Source: DATBLE01 sp963808815
GTDB lineage: Bacteria; Actinomycetota; Thermoleophilia; Gaiellales; Gaiellaceae
Assembly: GCA_963808815.1 (NCBI GenBank)
Contig: CAWEGI010000017.1
Coordinates: forward strand, 293,994-357,993
Direction: 5' to 3'
Length of the DNA: 64,000 nucleotides
Part shown: piece by piece, positions 1 through 8,440 of the stretch
Layout of the letters: each line of letters begins with the position of its first letter
Numbering within the stretch: the first letter of the stretch is position 1
The notes under the pieces: generated by a model
Seen by the model: only the letters and a program-made list of their open reading frames with translations
Told to the model about the DNA's origin: nothing
Database searches by the model: none
Program-made: the position numbers and the translations under genes

Positions 1-1194
1 GCCTGGGGGACGCTCCACTACGGCTTTTACACGCACCGGCTGCTGCTCGACACGCCGATCTACGAGAGCTACGGGGATGCGACTCTTCGCGGCGAGATCC
101 CGTACCGGGACTTCGCCGTCGAGTATCCACCCGGCGCCCTGCCAGTATTCATCCTGCCCTCCGCCCTCTCGGGCGAGGGGCATTTCGGCACCTACACACG
201 GGTGTTCGAGACGCTGATGGGACTCTTCGGGGTGCTGGCCGTCGCGGCGGTGACGCTCATCCTCGTGCGGCTCGGACGCCGTGGGGTGGCGCTGGCGACC
301 GCCGTCGGCCTCGCAGGCCTCGGTGCGCTCGCGGTCGGTCCCGTCATCCTCTCGCGCTTCGACCTCTGGCCGGCCACGTTGACGGTCGGGGCGCTCGCCT
401 TGCTCCTGTACGAACGGAGACGGTCGGCCTTCGCGGTGCTCGGCCTGGCCTTCGCGGCCAAGCTCTTCCCGGCACTCCTCCTCCCGCCGATGCTTGCGTA
501 CGTCTGGCGCCGTAACGGCCGTCGGCAGGCGTTGCTCTGCGGTCTGTGCTTTCTTGCGGTGGCAGTCGCCTGCTACGCGCCGTTCGTCGTCCTGAGCCCG
601 CACGGAGTGTGGTCGAGCATTGCGGGTCAGGCCAGCCGGCCTCTGCAGATCGAGAGCCTCGGCGCTTCGATTCTCCTCGCGGTCCACCAGGTGTCGGGCC
701 TCGCCCTGACGATGGATGTGAGCCACGGCTCCAACAACCTCGTCGGTGCCGTCCCCGACAAGCTCGCGCTCGGCGAGGCCGTTCTCCAGGCACTCGTCAT
801 CGTCGTCGTCTGGGTCAGCTTCCTCCGCGGCCCCGCCGACCGCGAGCGCCTGGTGCGCACCTGCGCCGCATGTGTCTGCGCCTTTATCGCCTTCGGCAAA
901 GTCCTCTCTCCGCAGTACCTGGTCTGGCTGCTGCCTCTCGTCCGGCTCGTCCGCGGACGTCGAGGGGTGGTCGCGGGCGCCCTGCTCGTCGCGTCCATGC
1001 TCCTCACCCAACTCTGGTTCCCGTACCGCTACCTCGATCTGGTCTACGAGCTCGACGCCCGCGCCTCCTGGCTCGTGGTGTCGCGCGATCTCGCGCTCGT
1101 GGCGCTGCTCGCCGCCCTGGTCTGGCCGCAGAGGCGCGACGCCCGCACCGGTGACGACGGGATCACCCGGACAGGGCACGCGCTTGCCGGCTGA
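1..1194 (+). CDS. GT87-type membrane glycosyltransferase, N-terminus outside window
   Basis: The frame is open at the left edge, so the start is missing; 397 residues are visible. It is a polytopic membrane protein with about eight hydrophobic segments. Near the visible N-terminus is GEIPYRDFAVEYPPGALP, a pattern of GT87/DUF2029 enzymes, which transfer mannose-type sugars from polyprenyl-phosphate donors to acceptors outside the membrane. The C-terminal part keeps the family's SPQYLVWLLPL segment. It ends 20 bases before the sigma factor gene on the same strand, so the two may be co-transcribed. Family assignment comes from recognised motifs; donor and acceptor are not visible. No frameshift was seen here, unlike the region from 3 kb on. 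Confidence 0.8.
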   Translation, partial: AWGTLHYGFYTHRLLLDTPIYESYGDATLRGEIPYRDFAVEYPPGALPVFILPSALSGEGHFGTYTRVFETLMGLFGVLAVAAVTLILVRLGRRGVALATAVGLAGLGALAVGPVILSRFDLWPATLTVGALALLLYERRRSAFAVLGLAFAAKLFPALLLPPMLAYVWRRNGRRQALLCGLCFLAVAVACYAPFVVLSPHGVWSSIAGQASRPLQIESLGASILLAVHQVSGLALTMDVSHGSNNLVGAVPDKLALGEAVLQALVIVVVWVSFLRGPADRERLVRTCAACVCAFIAFGKVLSPQYLVWLLPLVRLVRGRRGVVAGALLVASMLLTQLWFPYRYLDLVYELDARASWLVVSRDLALVALLAALVWPQRRDARTGDDGITRTGHALAG

Positions 1195-1214
1195 CCCGGC
1201 ATCATGTCCAAGTT

Positions 1215-2552
1215 GTGGCGGTAGGCGCTGACTCCCTGTTCGAGGGGCACCCGGCCGACGACGCTGCGGTCGCTCTCGCGGGCGAGCTCTTCCGGGAGCA
1301 CTCGAGGATGGTGCTCGCGGTCTGCCGGCGCCTGCTCCCCGACACGGCCGAGGCAGAGGACGCCATGCAGCAGACGTACGTCTCTGCCTATCGGTCACTG
1401 CTCGCCGGGAGCGAGCCTCGGCGAGCGGACGTCTGGCTCGCGGCGATAGCGCGCAACGAGTGCCTCGACCGGATTCGCACCCGGATGCGCGAGCCACTCG
1501 CCGAGCACGGGCGAAACGGCCGCTCAGAGGCGCCGGATGCGCTCGCCGCGCTGATCGCCGGCGAGGAGCTCCGCGCCCTCAGCCGGTCGATCGAGCAGCT
1601 TCCGGCCCAGCAGCGCGAGGCCCTGGTGCTCCACGAGTTCTGCGGCCTTCCATACGGGGAGGTTGCAGCTGCGATCGGAGTGTCCGAGTCTGCGATCGGG
1701 TCGTTGCTCTTCCGGGCCCGGAGGAGCGTCCGCTCGGCGTTCCGGCGTGGATACGCCGTTCTGCCGCTGCCGGAGATCTGGAACGCGAGCGCCCAGCTGC
1801 TCGCGCGTGGGCCGGCGATCAAGGTCGCTGCGCTCCCGATGGTCGCAAAGGTCGGCTGCGGAGCCGTCGCGGTGGGATTGAGCGCGGGTGCTGTGGTCGC
1901 GGTCGACCACGAGGTCGGGGCGCAGTCCCGGCCGCGTTCCGTTCCGCGCGTCGCGGCGGCTCCGGAGACGTTGGCCGGTGCGAGAACGCGTGCGCCCGTC
2001 AGCCTGCCGGTGGTCGCGAGGTCGGAGGCCCTGGCGTCGGCAACGGCGATGGTGGCTCCGGTCACCTCCGAGCGTCCCGTTAGGTCGTCGCCTCCACGTC
2101 GCGAGCACCGGCCTCGTCCCATCCCCACGACCATGGCCGGCCGGCCTGTGCCCGCGCAGCTGGTCTCACCCGCCGCGGCAGCACCCTCGCGACCCGCCGG
2201 CACCCCGGTGTCCGGCAAGGGCAATTCACACGTCTCGACCGGGAGCGGAGGCGTCAACGAGCGACGAAGCCACGGCAGGGCGCCCGTAAGGTCCACGAAG
2301 CAGCACGGCAAGCAGAAGGCCGCGCGGCCGACACAGGCTGGTGGGAACCAACACCCTCGTCCCGCCGGAGCGGAACCGGCCGCGACCGCCCCTGGATTAG
2401 CGCGTGGTCACGACGAGGACGGCCCGCCGGGCAAGGGCGAGACGGTCGACGCGTCGGCCCCGTCCGCCGATGCACCGCCGTCGGAGTCGAGCACGGACCA
2501 CCCCGTCCACCCCGAACATCCCGAGCACCCCGACCACCCGGCCAAGAGCTGA
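1215..2552 (+). CDS. Sigma-70 family (ECF-like) sigma factor with membrane segment and Pro-rich tail
   Basis: Residues ~22-90 form sigma region 2 (DTAEAEDAMQQTYVSAYRS) and residues ~115-178 region 4, with the helix-turn-helix LPYGEVAAAIGVSESAIGSL. A hydrophobic stretch at ~204-230 follows, then about 215 residues rich in Pro, Arg, Ser and Ala, closing with HP repeats (HPVHPEHPEHPDHP). A plain ECF factor is about 180-200 residues, so more than half is extra. GTG 1215 is chosen because the ATG at 1204 meets a stop after six codons. I infer a membrane-anchored sigma factor whose tail may act like a built-in anti-sigma or sensor. No separate anti-sigma gene is adjacent. The 3' end overlaps the convergent gene by 145 bases. 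Confidence 0.82.
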   Translation: MAVGADSLFEGHPADDAAVALAGELFREHSRMVLAVCRRLLPDTAEAEDAMQQTYVSAYRSLLAGSEPRRADVWLAAIARNECLDRIRTRMREPLAEHGRNGRSEAPDALAALIAGEELRALSRSIEQLPAQQREALVLHEFCGLPYGEVAAAIGVSESAIGSLLFRARRSVRSAFRRGYAVLPLPEIWNASAQLLARGPAIKVAALPMVAKVGCGAVAVGLSAGAVVAVDHEVGAQSRPRSVPRVAAAPETLAGARTRAPVSLPVVARSEALASATAMVAPVTSERPVRSSPPRREHRPRPIPTTMAGRPVPAQLVSPAAAAPSRPAGTPVSGKGNSHVSTGSGGVNERRSHGRAPVRSTKQHGKQKAARPTQAGGNQHPRPAGAEPAATAPGLARGHDEDGPPGKGETVDASAPSADAPPSESSTDHPVHPEHPEHPDHPAKS

Positions 2553-3025
2553 GCTCTCGCCGCGACTGCTACGAGAGGGACGAGCGGCCAGCAGACAAGT
2601 TCTCGGAGACGCGCCCGGAGCGACGGCCTCTCGTCCGTGGTCGCGAGCTCGACCGTCGAGCCCGAGCCTCGCAGCGCGGCGCGAAGCAGCGCCGCCGCCC
2701 GACCGGCGTGCCAGCCGGACGTGACCAGGACGACCCGCCCCGCCCCCACCTCGCGCGCGACTGACGCGGCGGCGACCACATTCGCGAGCGTCGACCGTGA
2801 GGTGGAGTCGACGAAGACCCGCCGGCAGGGCGCGGCCCACGACCGGGCCATCAGCTCCGCCTCCGAGGCCGCGCTGCGGCCCCGCGCCCAGCCGGTGAGG
2901 AGCACGACGTCGTCCGCGCGCGCCTCCCGCTCCGCCCGGCGCAGGCGCCGAGCGCAGATCTCGTGCAGCTCCTCGCCCGTTCCGTCCGAGTAGCCACAGA
3001 CCGCGATCAGGCGCGGGCGGCTCAC
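2408..3025 (-). CDS. YdcF/DUF218-like protein
   Basis: 205 residues. It follows the DUF218 (YdcF/SanA/ElyC) pattern: a strand with GYSDGTGEE, then VVLLTGWARG, a SEAELM segment, DSTSRSTLANV, and VVLVTSGWHAGRAAALLRAAL. Family members are linked to envelope and polysaccharide metabolism, but the reaction is not settled. The GTG start overlaps the stop of the upstream glycosyltransferase as GTGA, so translation is probably coupled. The last ~48 codons are antisense to the HP-repeat tail of the sigma factor gene and read as low-complexity Cys/Ser/Gly/Trp. The true C-terminus may therefore be shorter if the stop has been displaced. Confidence 0.7.
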   Translation of the reverse strand: MSRPRLIAVCGYSDGTGEELHEICARRLRRAEREARADDVVLLTGWARGRSAASEAELMARSWAAPCRRVFVDSTSRSTLANVVAAASVAREVGAGRVVLVTSGWHAGRAAALLRAALRGSGSTVELATTDERPSLRARLRELVCWPLVPLVAVAARAQLLAGWSGCSGCSGWTGWSVLDSDGGASADGADASTVSPLPGGPSSS

Positions 3026-3752
3026 CGCGACGAGCCCCGGACGCGCCGCACCAGCCCGTACGCGACGAGCGTGCCGGCGACGGTGAGGACGAGCTGGACC
3101 GCCCGCTTGCCCTGCAGCTTGGACTCGCCGCTCGCGCGCTCACGCATGTCCACCGGCACCTCGACCACGCTCAGTCCGCCTTTCTGCAGCCTGAGCAACG
3201 ACTCCACCTCCGGCGCGCCGCTCTCGTACGGCACCGCCAGAATCGGCATCGCGCGAGCGTTGACCGCGTACATCCCGCTGGTCGCGTCGTGGAACGGCCC
3301 CCCGAGCGCCGCCTTCATTCCGCGCCGCAAGCACCGCCGTCCCGAACCGCCGGCTCGGGCTGGGCTCGATAGCGGTACGGCTCGTACCCGTCGCCGCTGA
3401 CGAAGCGCGACCCGACGGCGACGTCGGCCTCGCCCGCACGAACGATCGCGAGCAGGCGGACGAGCTCCTCGACCGGGTGCTGGCCGTCGGCGTCGACACG
3501 GCCGGCGAACGCATAGCCGTGCTCGTGCGCGTAGGCGTATCCGGCGGCGATCCCGGCCCGCAGCCCGCGGTTCTCGCCGAACGAGAGCACCCGGGCACCG
3601 TGCTCCTCGGCCACGGCGGCCGTCCGGTCGGTCGAGCCGTCGTCGACGACGAGGACGTCGGCGTCGGGGAGCCCGGCGGCCAGCTCGGCGAGCACCGAAG
3701 GGAGGATCTCCTCCTCGTTCCAGGCAGGGATGAACACGACCGTGTCGGCCAC
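3022..3752 (-). CDS. Family 2 glycosyltransferase (DPM1-like), frameshifted
   Basis: A GT-A glycosyltransferase resembling dolichyl/polyprenyl-phosphate sugar synthases. The N-terminal part has FIPAWNEEE, VVDDGSTDRT and the DxD metal motif in VDADGQHP; the C-terminal part has VEVPVDMRERASGESK and one membrane segment. Two indels near 3365 and 3325 split it: GYEPYRYR, then PSPSRRFGTAVL, then RRGMKAALGG lie in three different frames. The GTG at 3752 fits the conserved N-terminus (VADTVVFIPAW). The stop at 3022 overlaps the DUF218 start by four bases. It may charge a lipid carrier for membrane enzymes such as the GT87 protein, but that pairing is inference. Confidence 0.75.
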
Positions 3753-3812
3753 CCCTGCATGGTAGGCGGGGCTGCGCGACCCCGTGGGCCGCACAGCCCC
3801 TTGACCGGAGCG

Positions 3813-4914
3813 CTAGCTCTTGAGGTTGACGCGGACCGAGACCAGCCGCCGGTTCGAGATGCCGGCGAGCGGGTTCTCCCCGCCCTTCCGGGCCCGGACG
3901 AACATGGCGACCAGCTGCTGCTTGCTGCTCACCGGGAAGCCCCTGAGCCGCTGGAAGGTCAGCGTTGCCCACCCGTCGGCGCCGCTCGACGCCTCCGGCG
4001 GAATCGACCACTGGTTGTACGGCGTGGCGGTCGAGTAGACAAGGGCACCCTGCACGGGGCCGCCGCACGTCGATGTGATGTGGAACCTGACCGTCAGCGT
4101 CTCCGTCCCCTTCGCGACGACCGACGGGGCGCTCTGGAAAGTGTCGACCAGCAACCGGGCCGGCCCGTTGATGTTCGCCACCTGGTCCGGGTTCCCGCCC
4201 GGCGGGCAGCCGGCCCCGCGGTTCTTGCCGATCACCGCGGTCGGACTGGACTGAGCGGTGTCGTTGCCGGCCGAGTTCGTTGCGGTCACGCGGAAGCGGA
4301 TCGTCGTATTGACGTCCCCCGAGGCGATCACGTACGTGTTCTTGTTCGCCCCGTTGATCGTCGCGCACGAGCCGCCCTTGTTGTCGCACCGCAACCAGGC
4401 GTAGTCGAACTTCGTCGGAGAGTTCGCCCAGGTTCCGTTGCTACCGGTCAGCGTCGAGCCCTCCTGCGGCGTGCCGGAGATGGCCGGCGCGGCAGTGTTC
4501 GCCGGCTTGCCGGACGCTACGACGACCGCGGTCGCGGCCGACGTCGCCGCCGTCGACCCCTCCCCATTCGTCGCGGTCACCCGGAAGCGAATCCTGTGTC
4601 CGTCGTCGGAGGCCGTGAGCGTGTACTGCGTGCCGTTGGCCCCACCGATCGGATTGCACCCGTTTCCATTGGCGTTGCAGCGCAGCCAGGCGTAGGCGTA
4701 GGTGTTCACGTTCGACCAGTCACCCCGGTCGCCGGTCTAGCACCTGGCCGACCCGGGCTGCGCCGAAGATCTTGGGCGCAGTGTTGTTGGTCGGCTTGGC
4801 CTTGGCCGCGGCGATGCCGGAGCCGACGATGACGACCGCGAGGACGCCTGCCAGAGCTCCTCCGGCAACGGCGCGTCGGAGCCAGCGGCGAGTCGGCGTG
4901 GTAGCAGTGCGCAT
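3813..4914 (-). CDS. Secreted protein with two Ig-like repeats, one frameshift
   Basis: The N-terminus has an Arg-rich region and a hydrophobic signal segment (AGVLAVVIVGSGIAAAKA). Two tandem Ig-like repeats follow with TYxYAWLRC, a second Cys about 10 residues later, and IRFRVTATN near the end; the Cys pair in each repeat suggests a disulfide. A C-terminal domain of about 130 residues contains CPPGGNPDQV and STCGGPVQGALVYST. The frame breaks near 4735, where one extra base in a CTAG context separates VGQVL from TGDRGDWSNVNTY. Such repeats are common in exported surface proteins of Thermoleophilia. The ligand is unknown. It is the only gene of its transcription unit visible here. Confidence 0.72.
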
Positions 4915-4981
4915 GTGTCCCCCCTTACCCGTCGTGGAACGTCTTCGAGAACGTTCACTTTCAGCCTACGAGACCAAACGC

Positions 4982-5002
4982 CTGCAAATGGAATGCTTAC
5001 AA
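4982..5002 (-). promoter_or_regulatory. Candidate shared upstream motif, copy 1
   Basis: The plus strand reads CTGCAAATGGAATGCTTACA-A. A close relative (one extra A, four to five differences) lies at 10760-10781. Both lie upstream of a minus-strand gene, 68 and 145 bases from the respective starts. No known operator is recognised; the call rests on the repeat alone. Confidence 0.25.
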
Positions 5003-5046
5003 GTGGCGTACACCTGGCAAACGTCTGCTCCCTCGTGCACTCCTGC

Positions 5047-5118
5047 ATGGCCGTCTGGCCCAGCTGCGGCGAGGAGAATCCCGATCGTTTCCGCCTCTGC
5101 GGGTTCTGTTGTATATAG
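5047..5118 (+). pseudogene. Remnant copy of zinc-ribbon N-terminus of a cyclase-type regulator
   Basis: An ATG at 5047 opens a 23-codon frame encoding a four-Cys ribbon (PSCGEENPDRFRLCGFCC) and then stops at TAG. Bases 5062-5108 are identical over 47 positions to 31407-31453, the start of the intact cyclase/ATPase gene, and the homology extends weakly upstream. Only the ribbon is left; no cyclase domain follows. The downstream DivIVA-like gene begins right where the repeat ends, so the fragment may also supply leader sequence to it. Confidence 0.6.
5062..5108 (+). repeat. 47-bp perfect repeat shared with 31407-31453
   Basis: Identical to the zinc-ribbon codons of the cyclase gene at 31392, in the same orientation, 26.3 kb apart. 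Upstream bases are also related (CCTCGT-CACTC in both), so the duplicated unit was longer once. A perfect 47-base match of this composition is not expected by chance. Confidence 0.9.
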
Positions 5119-5852
5119 ATGCCTCTCCCGGAACGTCCCACGACTTGAGCCACCAGCCTTTACCCGACGACCACGTTCCCACAGCCGGGACTTCCACGGC
5201 TGCCGAGGCGGAGAGCGCAGCCGCACCGGAGATTCCGGAGGAGTTCCAGCCGGACCAGCTGCCCCGCGCCCTCTTCGGCTACGACCGGTCGACGATCGTC
5301 GAGCTGCTCGGGACGCTGAGCGCAGCGCATCAAGTCGCTTACGCAGGAGCGCACCGACCGCGACCGTCAGATCGCGGAGCTCGAAGCCAGGATCAGGCAG
5401 CTCGAAGCCAGGATCAAGCAGAACGAGGAGAATCATCGCCTGATCGGCGAGGCGCTGGTCGCGGCGAGGGAGGAGGCGAACACGATCCGTGAGAACGCCC
5501 GCCAGTCGGCGGAGCAGGTCCTTCGTGCCGCTCGAAACCAGGCCGACCTGATTCTGGAGGAGTCTGAGCGTGAAGCACGGGCTCAGGCGAAGGAGCATCG
5601 TCGAGTCGGCGCAGCGTGAGCGGGAGGAGCTGGTCGAGAGCGCCTACCGCGAGCGGCAGGCCATGCTGGACGAGGCCGGCCGTGCACGAGCGTTCGTCGA
5701 GGAGACGCACGAGCAGCTCTCAGACTTCCTGATGGCAGCGGTGAAGTGGTACGAGCAGGCGAAGCCGTCGAGTCGCACAGAAACAGGACGGTCAGCCGAA
5801 CGAGCTTCCGAGCAGCCCGGCAAACGAGCGCAGCTCGATCCCCTCCGCCTGA
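5109..5852 (+). CDS. DivIVA-like coiled-coil protein, frameshifted
   Basis: The N-terminal ~70 residues are acidic and Pro-rich, with PEEFQPDQLPRALFGYDRST. A long heptad-rich coiled coil follows (RQIAELEARIRQLEARIKQN, then EEANTIRENARQSAEQVLRA) and the segment VESAQREREELVESAYRERQ. This layout fits DivIVA/Wag31-like or SepIVA-like proteins that organise polar growth and wall synthesis. Indels near 5330 (an extra A after GCGC) and near 5590 split it. The end is uncertain: a third shift near 5780 would give a stop at 5852, overlapping the 3' end of the convergent deacetylase gene by about 60 bases. The start is TTG 5109 or nearby. Confidence 0.6.
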
Positions 5853-6498
5853 ACCGCCCCCCGCACGCGCGGGTCGCAGAGAGCCTCCAGCTCGAGCGGC
5901 CGCTCCGTCGAGTAGGTCGACTCCTCTTCGGGCTCCGCGGCGGGGTGGCAGCCGAGCTCGGTGACACCGGGCGGAAGCGATGCCAGCAGTCGAAGGAGCG
6001 CCTCGACCGTGATCGCCTCGGGAAGAGGCTCGCCGGTCCCGGTCTGGCCGTAGAAGTCGCCCGCGATAGGCGACTCCCGCACGTGCACCCGCGGACCGGG
6101 ACGCCGAGCCTGCTTCCGGCTTCGACGACGACCGAGCGAACCGGCTCCTCGAGGTGGCGATGCTGGTGCGAGTCGAGATGCGTCGGCTGCCGGCCGAACA
6201 GGGAGATGAACTGCGCGAGCTGCGCCGCGACCTCCGCCTCGACCGCCGTGCGGTCGTCCGCGACGACACCTGGTACAGCGGCATCCAATCGCCGTCTCGG
6301 TAGACCCACTCGGACAGGTCGACGTGGAGGCCGACGCTCAGATCGGGCCGGTCGCGCGCCAGCTGCCGCCGCCTCCTCGACCGCCGGCCAGCGCACCATC
6401 GCGCTCGTGCTGGTCACGATCCCCTCGTCGTGTGCGCGCGCGACGCCGCGGTTGATGCCGCCGCTCCGGCCGAAATCGTCGGCGTTGACGATCAGCAC
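5792..6498 (-). CDS. ChbG/YdjC-like carbohydrate deacetylase, frameshifted
   Basis: YdjC/ChbG enzymes remove N-acetyl groups from amino sugars using a metal. Seen here: MLIVNADDFGRSGGINRGVA with the metal-binding DD at the N-terminus, THLDSHQHRHL with the His ligands in the middle, and ELGCHPA near the C-terminus. The pieces lie in several frames with indels near 6360, 6250 and 6090. GTG 6498 begins 6 bases after the stop of the kinase-like gene, so the two are one transcript. In a glycan cluster the likely substrate is an acetamido sugar of the polymer or its precursor. About 235 residues, near the usual family length. Confidence 0.75.
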
Positions 6499-6504
6499 CG
6501 CGGC

Positions 6505-7393
6505 TCACAGGCCGACTCGCTCCGCGAGCCGAGGGAGCTCGGCACGCCAGTCGCGGGCGTGCTCCGGCGGCGGCGTCCAGTCGGGCGACCAGCCGAGCCA
6601 CTGGACCGCGAGGTGCAGCCGGGCGCAGTCGAGATCGAACGCGAGCTCGCGTCGGGTCGGGCGGCTGCTCGAGCGCGAGCCGGTACGCCTCGGCCAGCGC
6701 GGCGGCGCCCGCCTCGGGCAGCCCCGACGTCAGCGCCGCGAGGTCGAGCACGCCGGGGCCGATGCCGGCGAGCTCCCAGTCGACGACGGAGACGCGGTCG
6801 CCGGCGATGAGCACGTTCGACGCGTACAGCTCGCCGTGGACGAGCGTCGTCGGAAGCCCGGCGAGCCGGTCGACGACCGCTTCGTAGCCGGGGACGTCGA
6901 CGCCCGCCCGCTCCGGCCAGAGCTCGAAGAAGAGCCGGTCGTAGCGGACAGCGATGGCGGGTCGCTGCGATGCCCGCGAACCGGTCGTGCAGCCGCGCGA
7001 GCCACCGCGCCGCCGGTTGCCAGCGGTCGAGTCTCGAGCTGGTAGAGCTCGGTGCCGGCCACCTTCTCGACCACGAGCCAGTACCGCCCGCGGTCGGGAT
7101 CGACGACCGCGCCCGCGAGCGCCGGCGTGCCGAGACCCGGCTTCGTCGAGGAGCGAGCTGGTACACCTCGATCTCGCGACGCCGGGTCGTGCAGGAAGTC
7201 CGAGCTTCGCCGCGCGCGCCCGGTCGGTCAGCGCCTGCGGCGAGAGATCCTTGAGCAGCAGCTCCTTCCCGTCCGGCCTCGAGCTCGACGAGCGGAGCGC
7301 TCGAGCGGTACTCGAACGGGACGCCGGCGCAGTCGGCGTCGACGCCGAGCAGCTCCGCCAGCTCGGCATCGGTCGCGTCGTGGATCGAGCGAT
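6505..7393 (-). CDS. Aminoglycoside-phosphotransferase-fold sugar/alcohol kinase, frameshifted
   Basis: APH-fold kinase. The catalytic loop is LVHGELYASNVLI (the HGDLHxxN motif with Glu for Asp), followed by the metal-binding VSVVDWELAGIGPGVLDLA. Around these, LDRWQPAARWLARLHDRF and the C-terminal DLDCARLHLAVQWLGWSPDW match the family core. Indels near 7310, 7190, 7030 and 6690 break the frame. The start is probably an ATG at 7393 with one base missing before CGCTCGATC. It lies between a glycosyltransferase and the deacetylase gene, so it may phosphorylate a sugar or another small group on the glycan. Antibiotic resistance is not suggested by the context. The HGEL change from HGDL should be checked after error correction. 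Confidence 0.72.
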
Positions 7394-8440
7394 GTCGGCG
7401 CGGGCGGCAGCAGCGCCGACCTCCCGCAGCAGCCGGGTCAGGACGCGCCGCGAGTCGAGGTGCTCCTCGGCGATCGCCCGGGCGGCCCTCGCATGGCGCC
7501 CGTAGTCGAACCGGATCGCCTCGATCGGCGGCGAGCACGTCGTCGGTGTCGGCGAAGGCGAACAGCCCCGCGCCGATCGGGCAGCCGCTCGCCGAAGCCG
7601 GTGTCCTGCGCGACCACCGGCCGTCCGGAGGCGAGGTAGGCCGCGCTGCGGTCGCCGAACCAGCCGCAGCGCGAGACGACGTAGCCCTCCTTGGCGATGC
7701 CGAGCTCCGCCTTGGAGCCGCGGACGAACGCTGCGTAGTCGTCCGGCGATGCCGGCGACGCGACGCGGGTCGAGCAGCTCCCAGCCGTGCTCGCGAAGCG
7801 CCGCGAGGTCGGGCTCGTCGGGATGGATGTCGAGGGCGAGCGCGAACCGCTCGTCGGTGCTGGTCGGGAGGTCGAGCAGCGCCCGCAGCGAGTGCGCCTT
7901 CTGGCCGTAGCGGACGCCGTCGTGCTCGATCGAGCCGTAGGCGCGGAAGTTCGCCACGGTCGTGAAGGCGTCGGTCTCGATCCGCTCGGCGACCGGCCAG
8001 CGCTCGAGCACGACCGGCGGCAGCGTCGTGGATCCAGTCGTGGCCGGTTGGCGGGCACGCGGCGGCCGACGGTCACGTAGTGGGTGTGGCCGTCCAGGCC
8101 CACGTCCACCCCCTGCGCGTGCCAGAGCTGGTTGAAGGCCGGGTCGAGGTCGAGGTAGACCCGGACCGGAGCCTCGTTCGAGGACACGCTCGTCGCGGAG
8201 CATCCCCGAGATGTTCAGGAGCAGGTCGGGCACCGGGCCGCCGTACGGCCCGAGGAACGCCCGCGGGCCGAGGTCGAGCCCGGCGAAGTAGGCCGCCGCC
8301 TCGGCGCGCGGCTCGGCCGGGTCGACCAGCCAGACCTCGTGCCCGAGCTGCTCGAAGCCGAGCACGTACTGGAGCACCGCCCAGGTCGCCCCGCCCTGGT
8401 GCGGGTCGGCCGCGACCATGCCTGCGACGAGGATCCTCAC
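7391..8440 (-). CDS. GT-B-type glycosyltransferase, paralogue 3 of 3 in tandem, frameshifted
   Basis: One of three tandem relatives that share a short N-terminal Rossmann start, here GGATWAVLQYVLGFEQLGHE. A central DGVRYGQKAHSLRALLDLP block and a C-terminal GDRSAAYLASGRPVVAQDTG follow, the latter being the donor-site end of family 1/4-like enzymes. The GTG start at 8440 overlaps the previous stop as GTGA. The frame breaks several times (near 8180, 8030, 7760, 7640, 7540). The end near 7391 is approximate because an indel obscures the stop. Expected product ~345 residues. Probably cytoplasmic, using a nucleotide sugar; specificity cannot be read. Confidence 0.7.

Noticed and set aside
3477..4832. 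Long plus-strand open frames opposite the GT2 and Ig-like genes
   Set aside because: Low-complexity Arg/Gly/Pro composition; the minus strand carries conserved motifs.
6505..7393. Antibiotic resistance (aminoglycoside phosphotransferase)
   Set aside because: Only the fold matches; the gene is embedded in a glycan operon and no resistance context is present.
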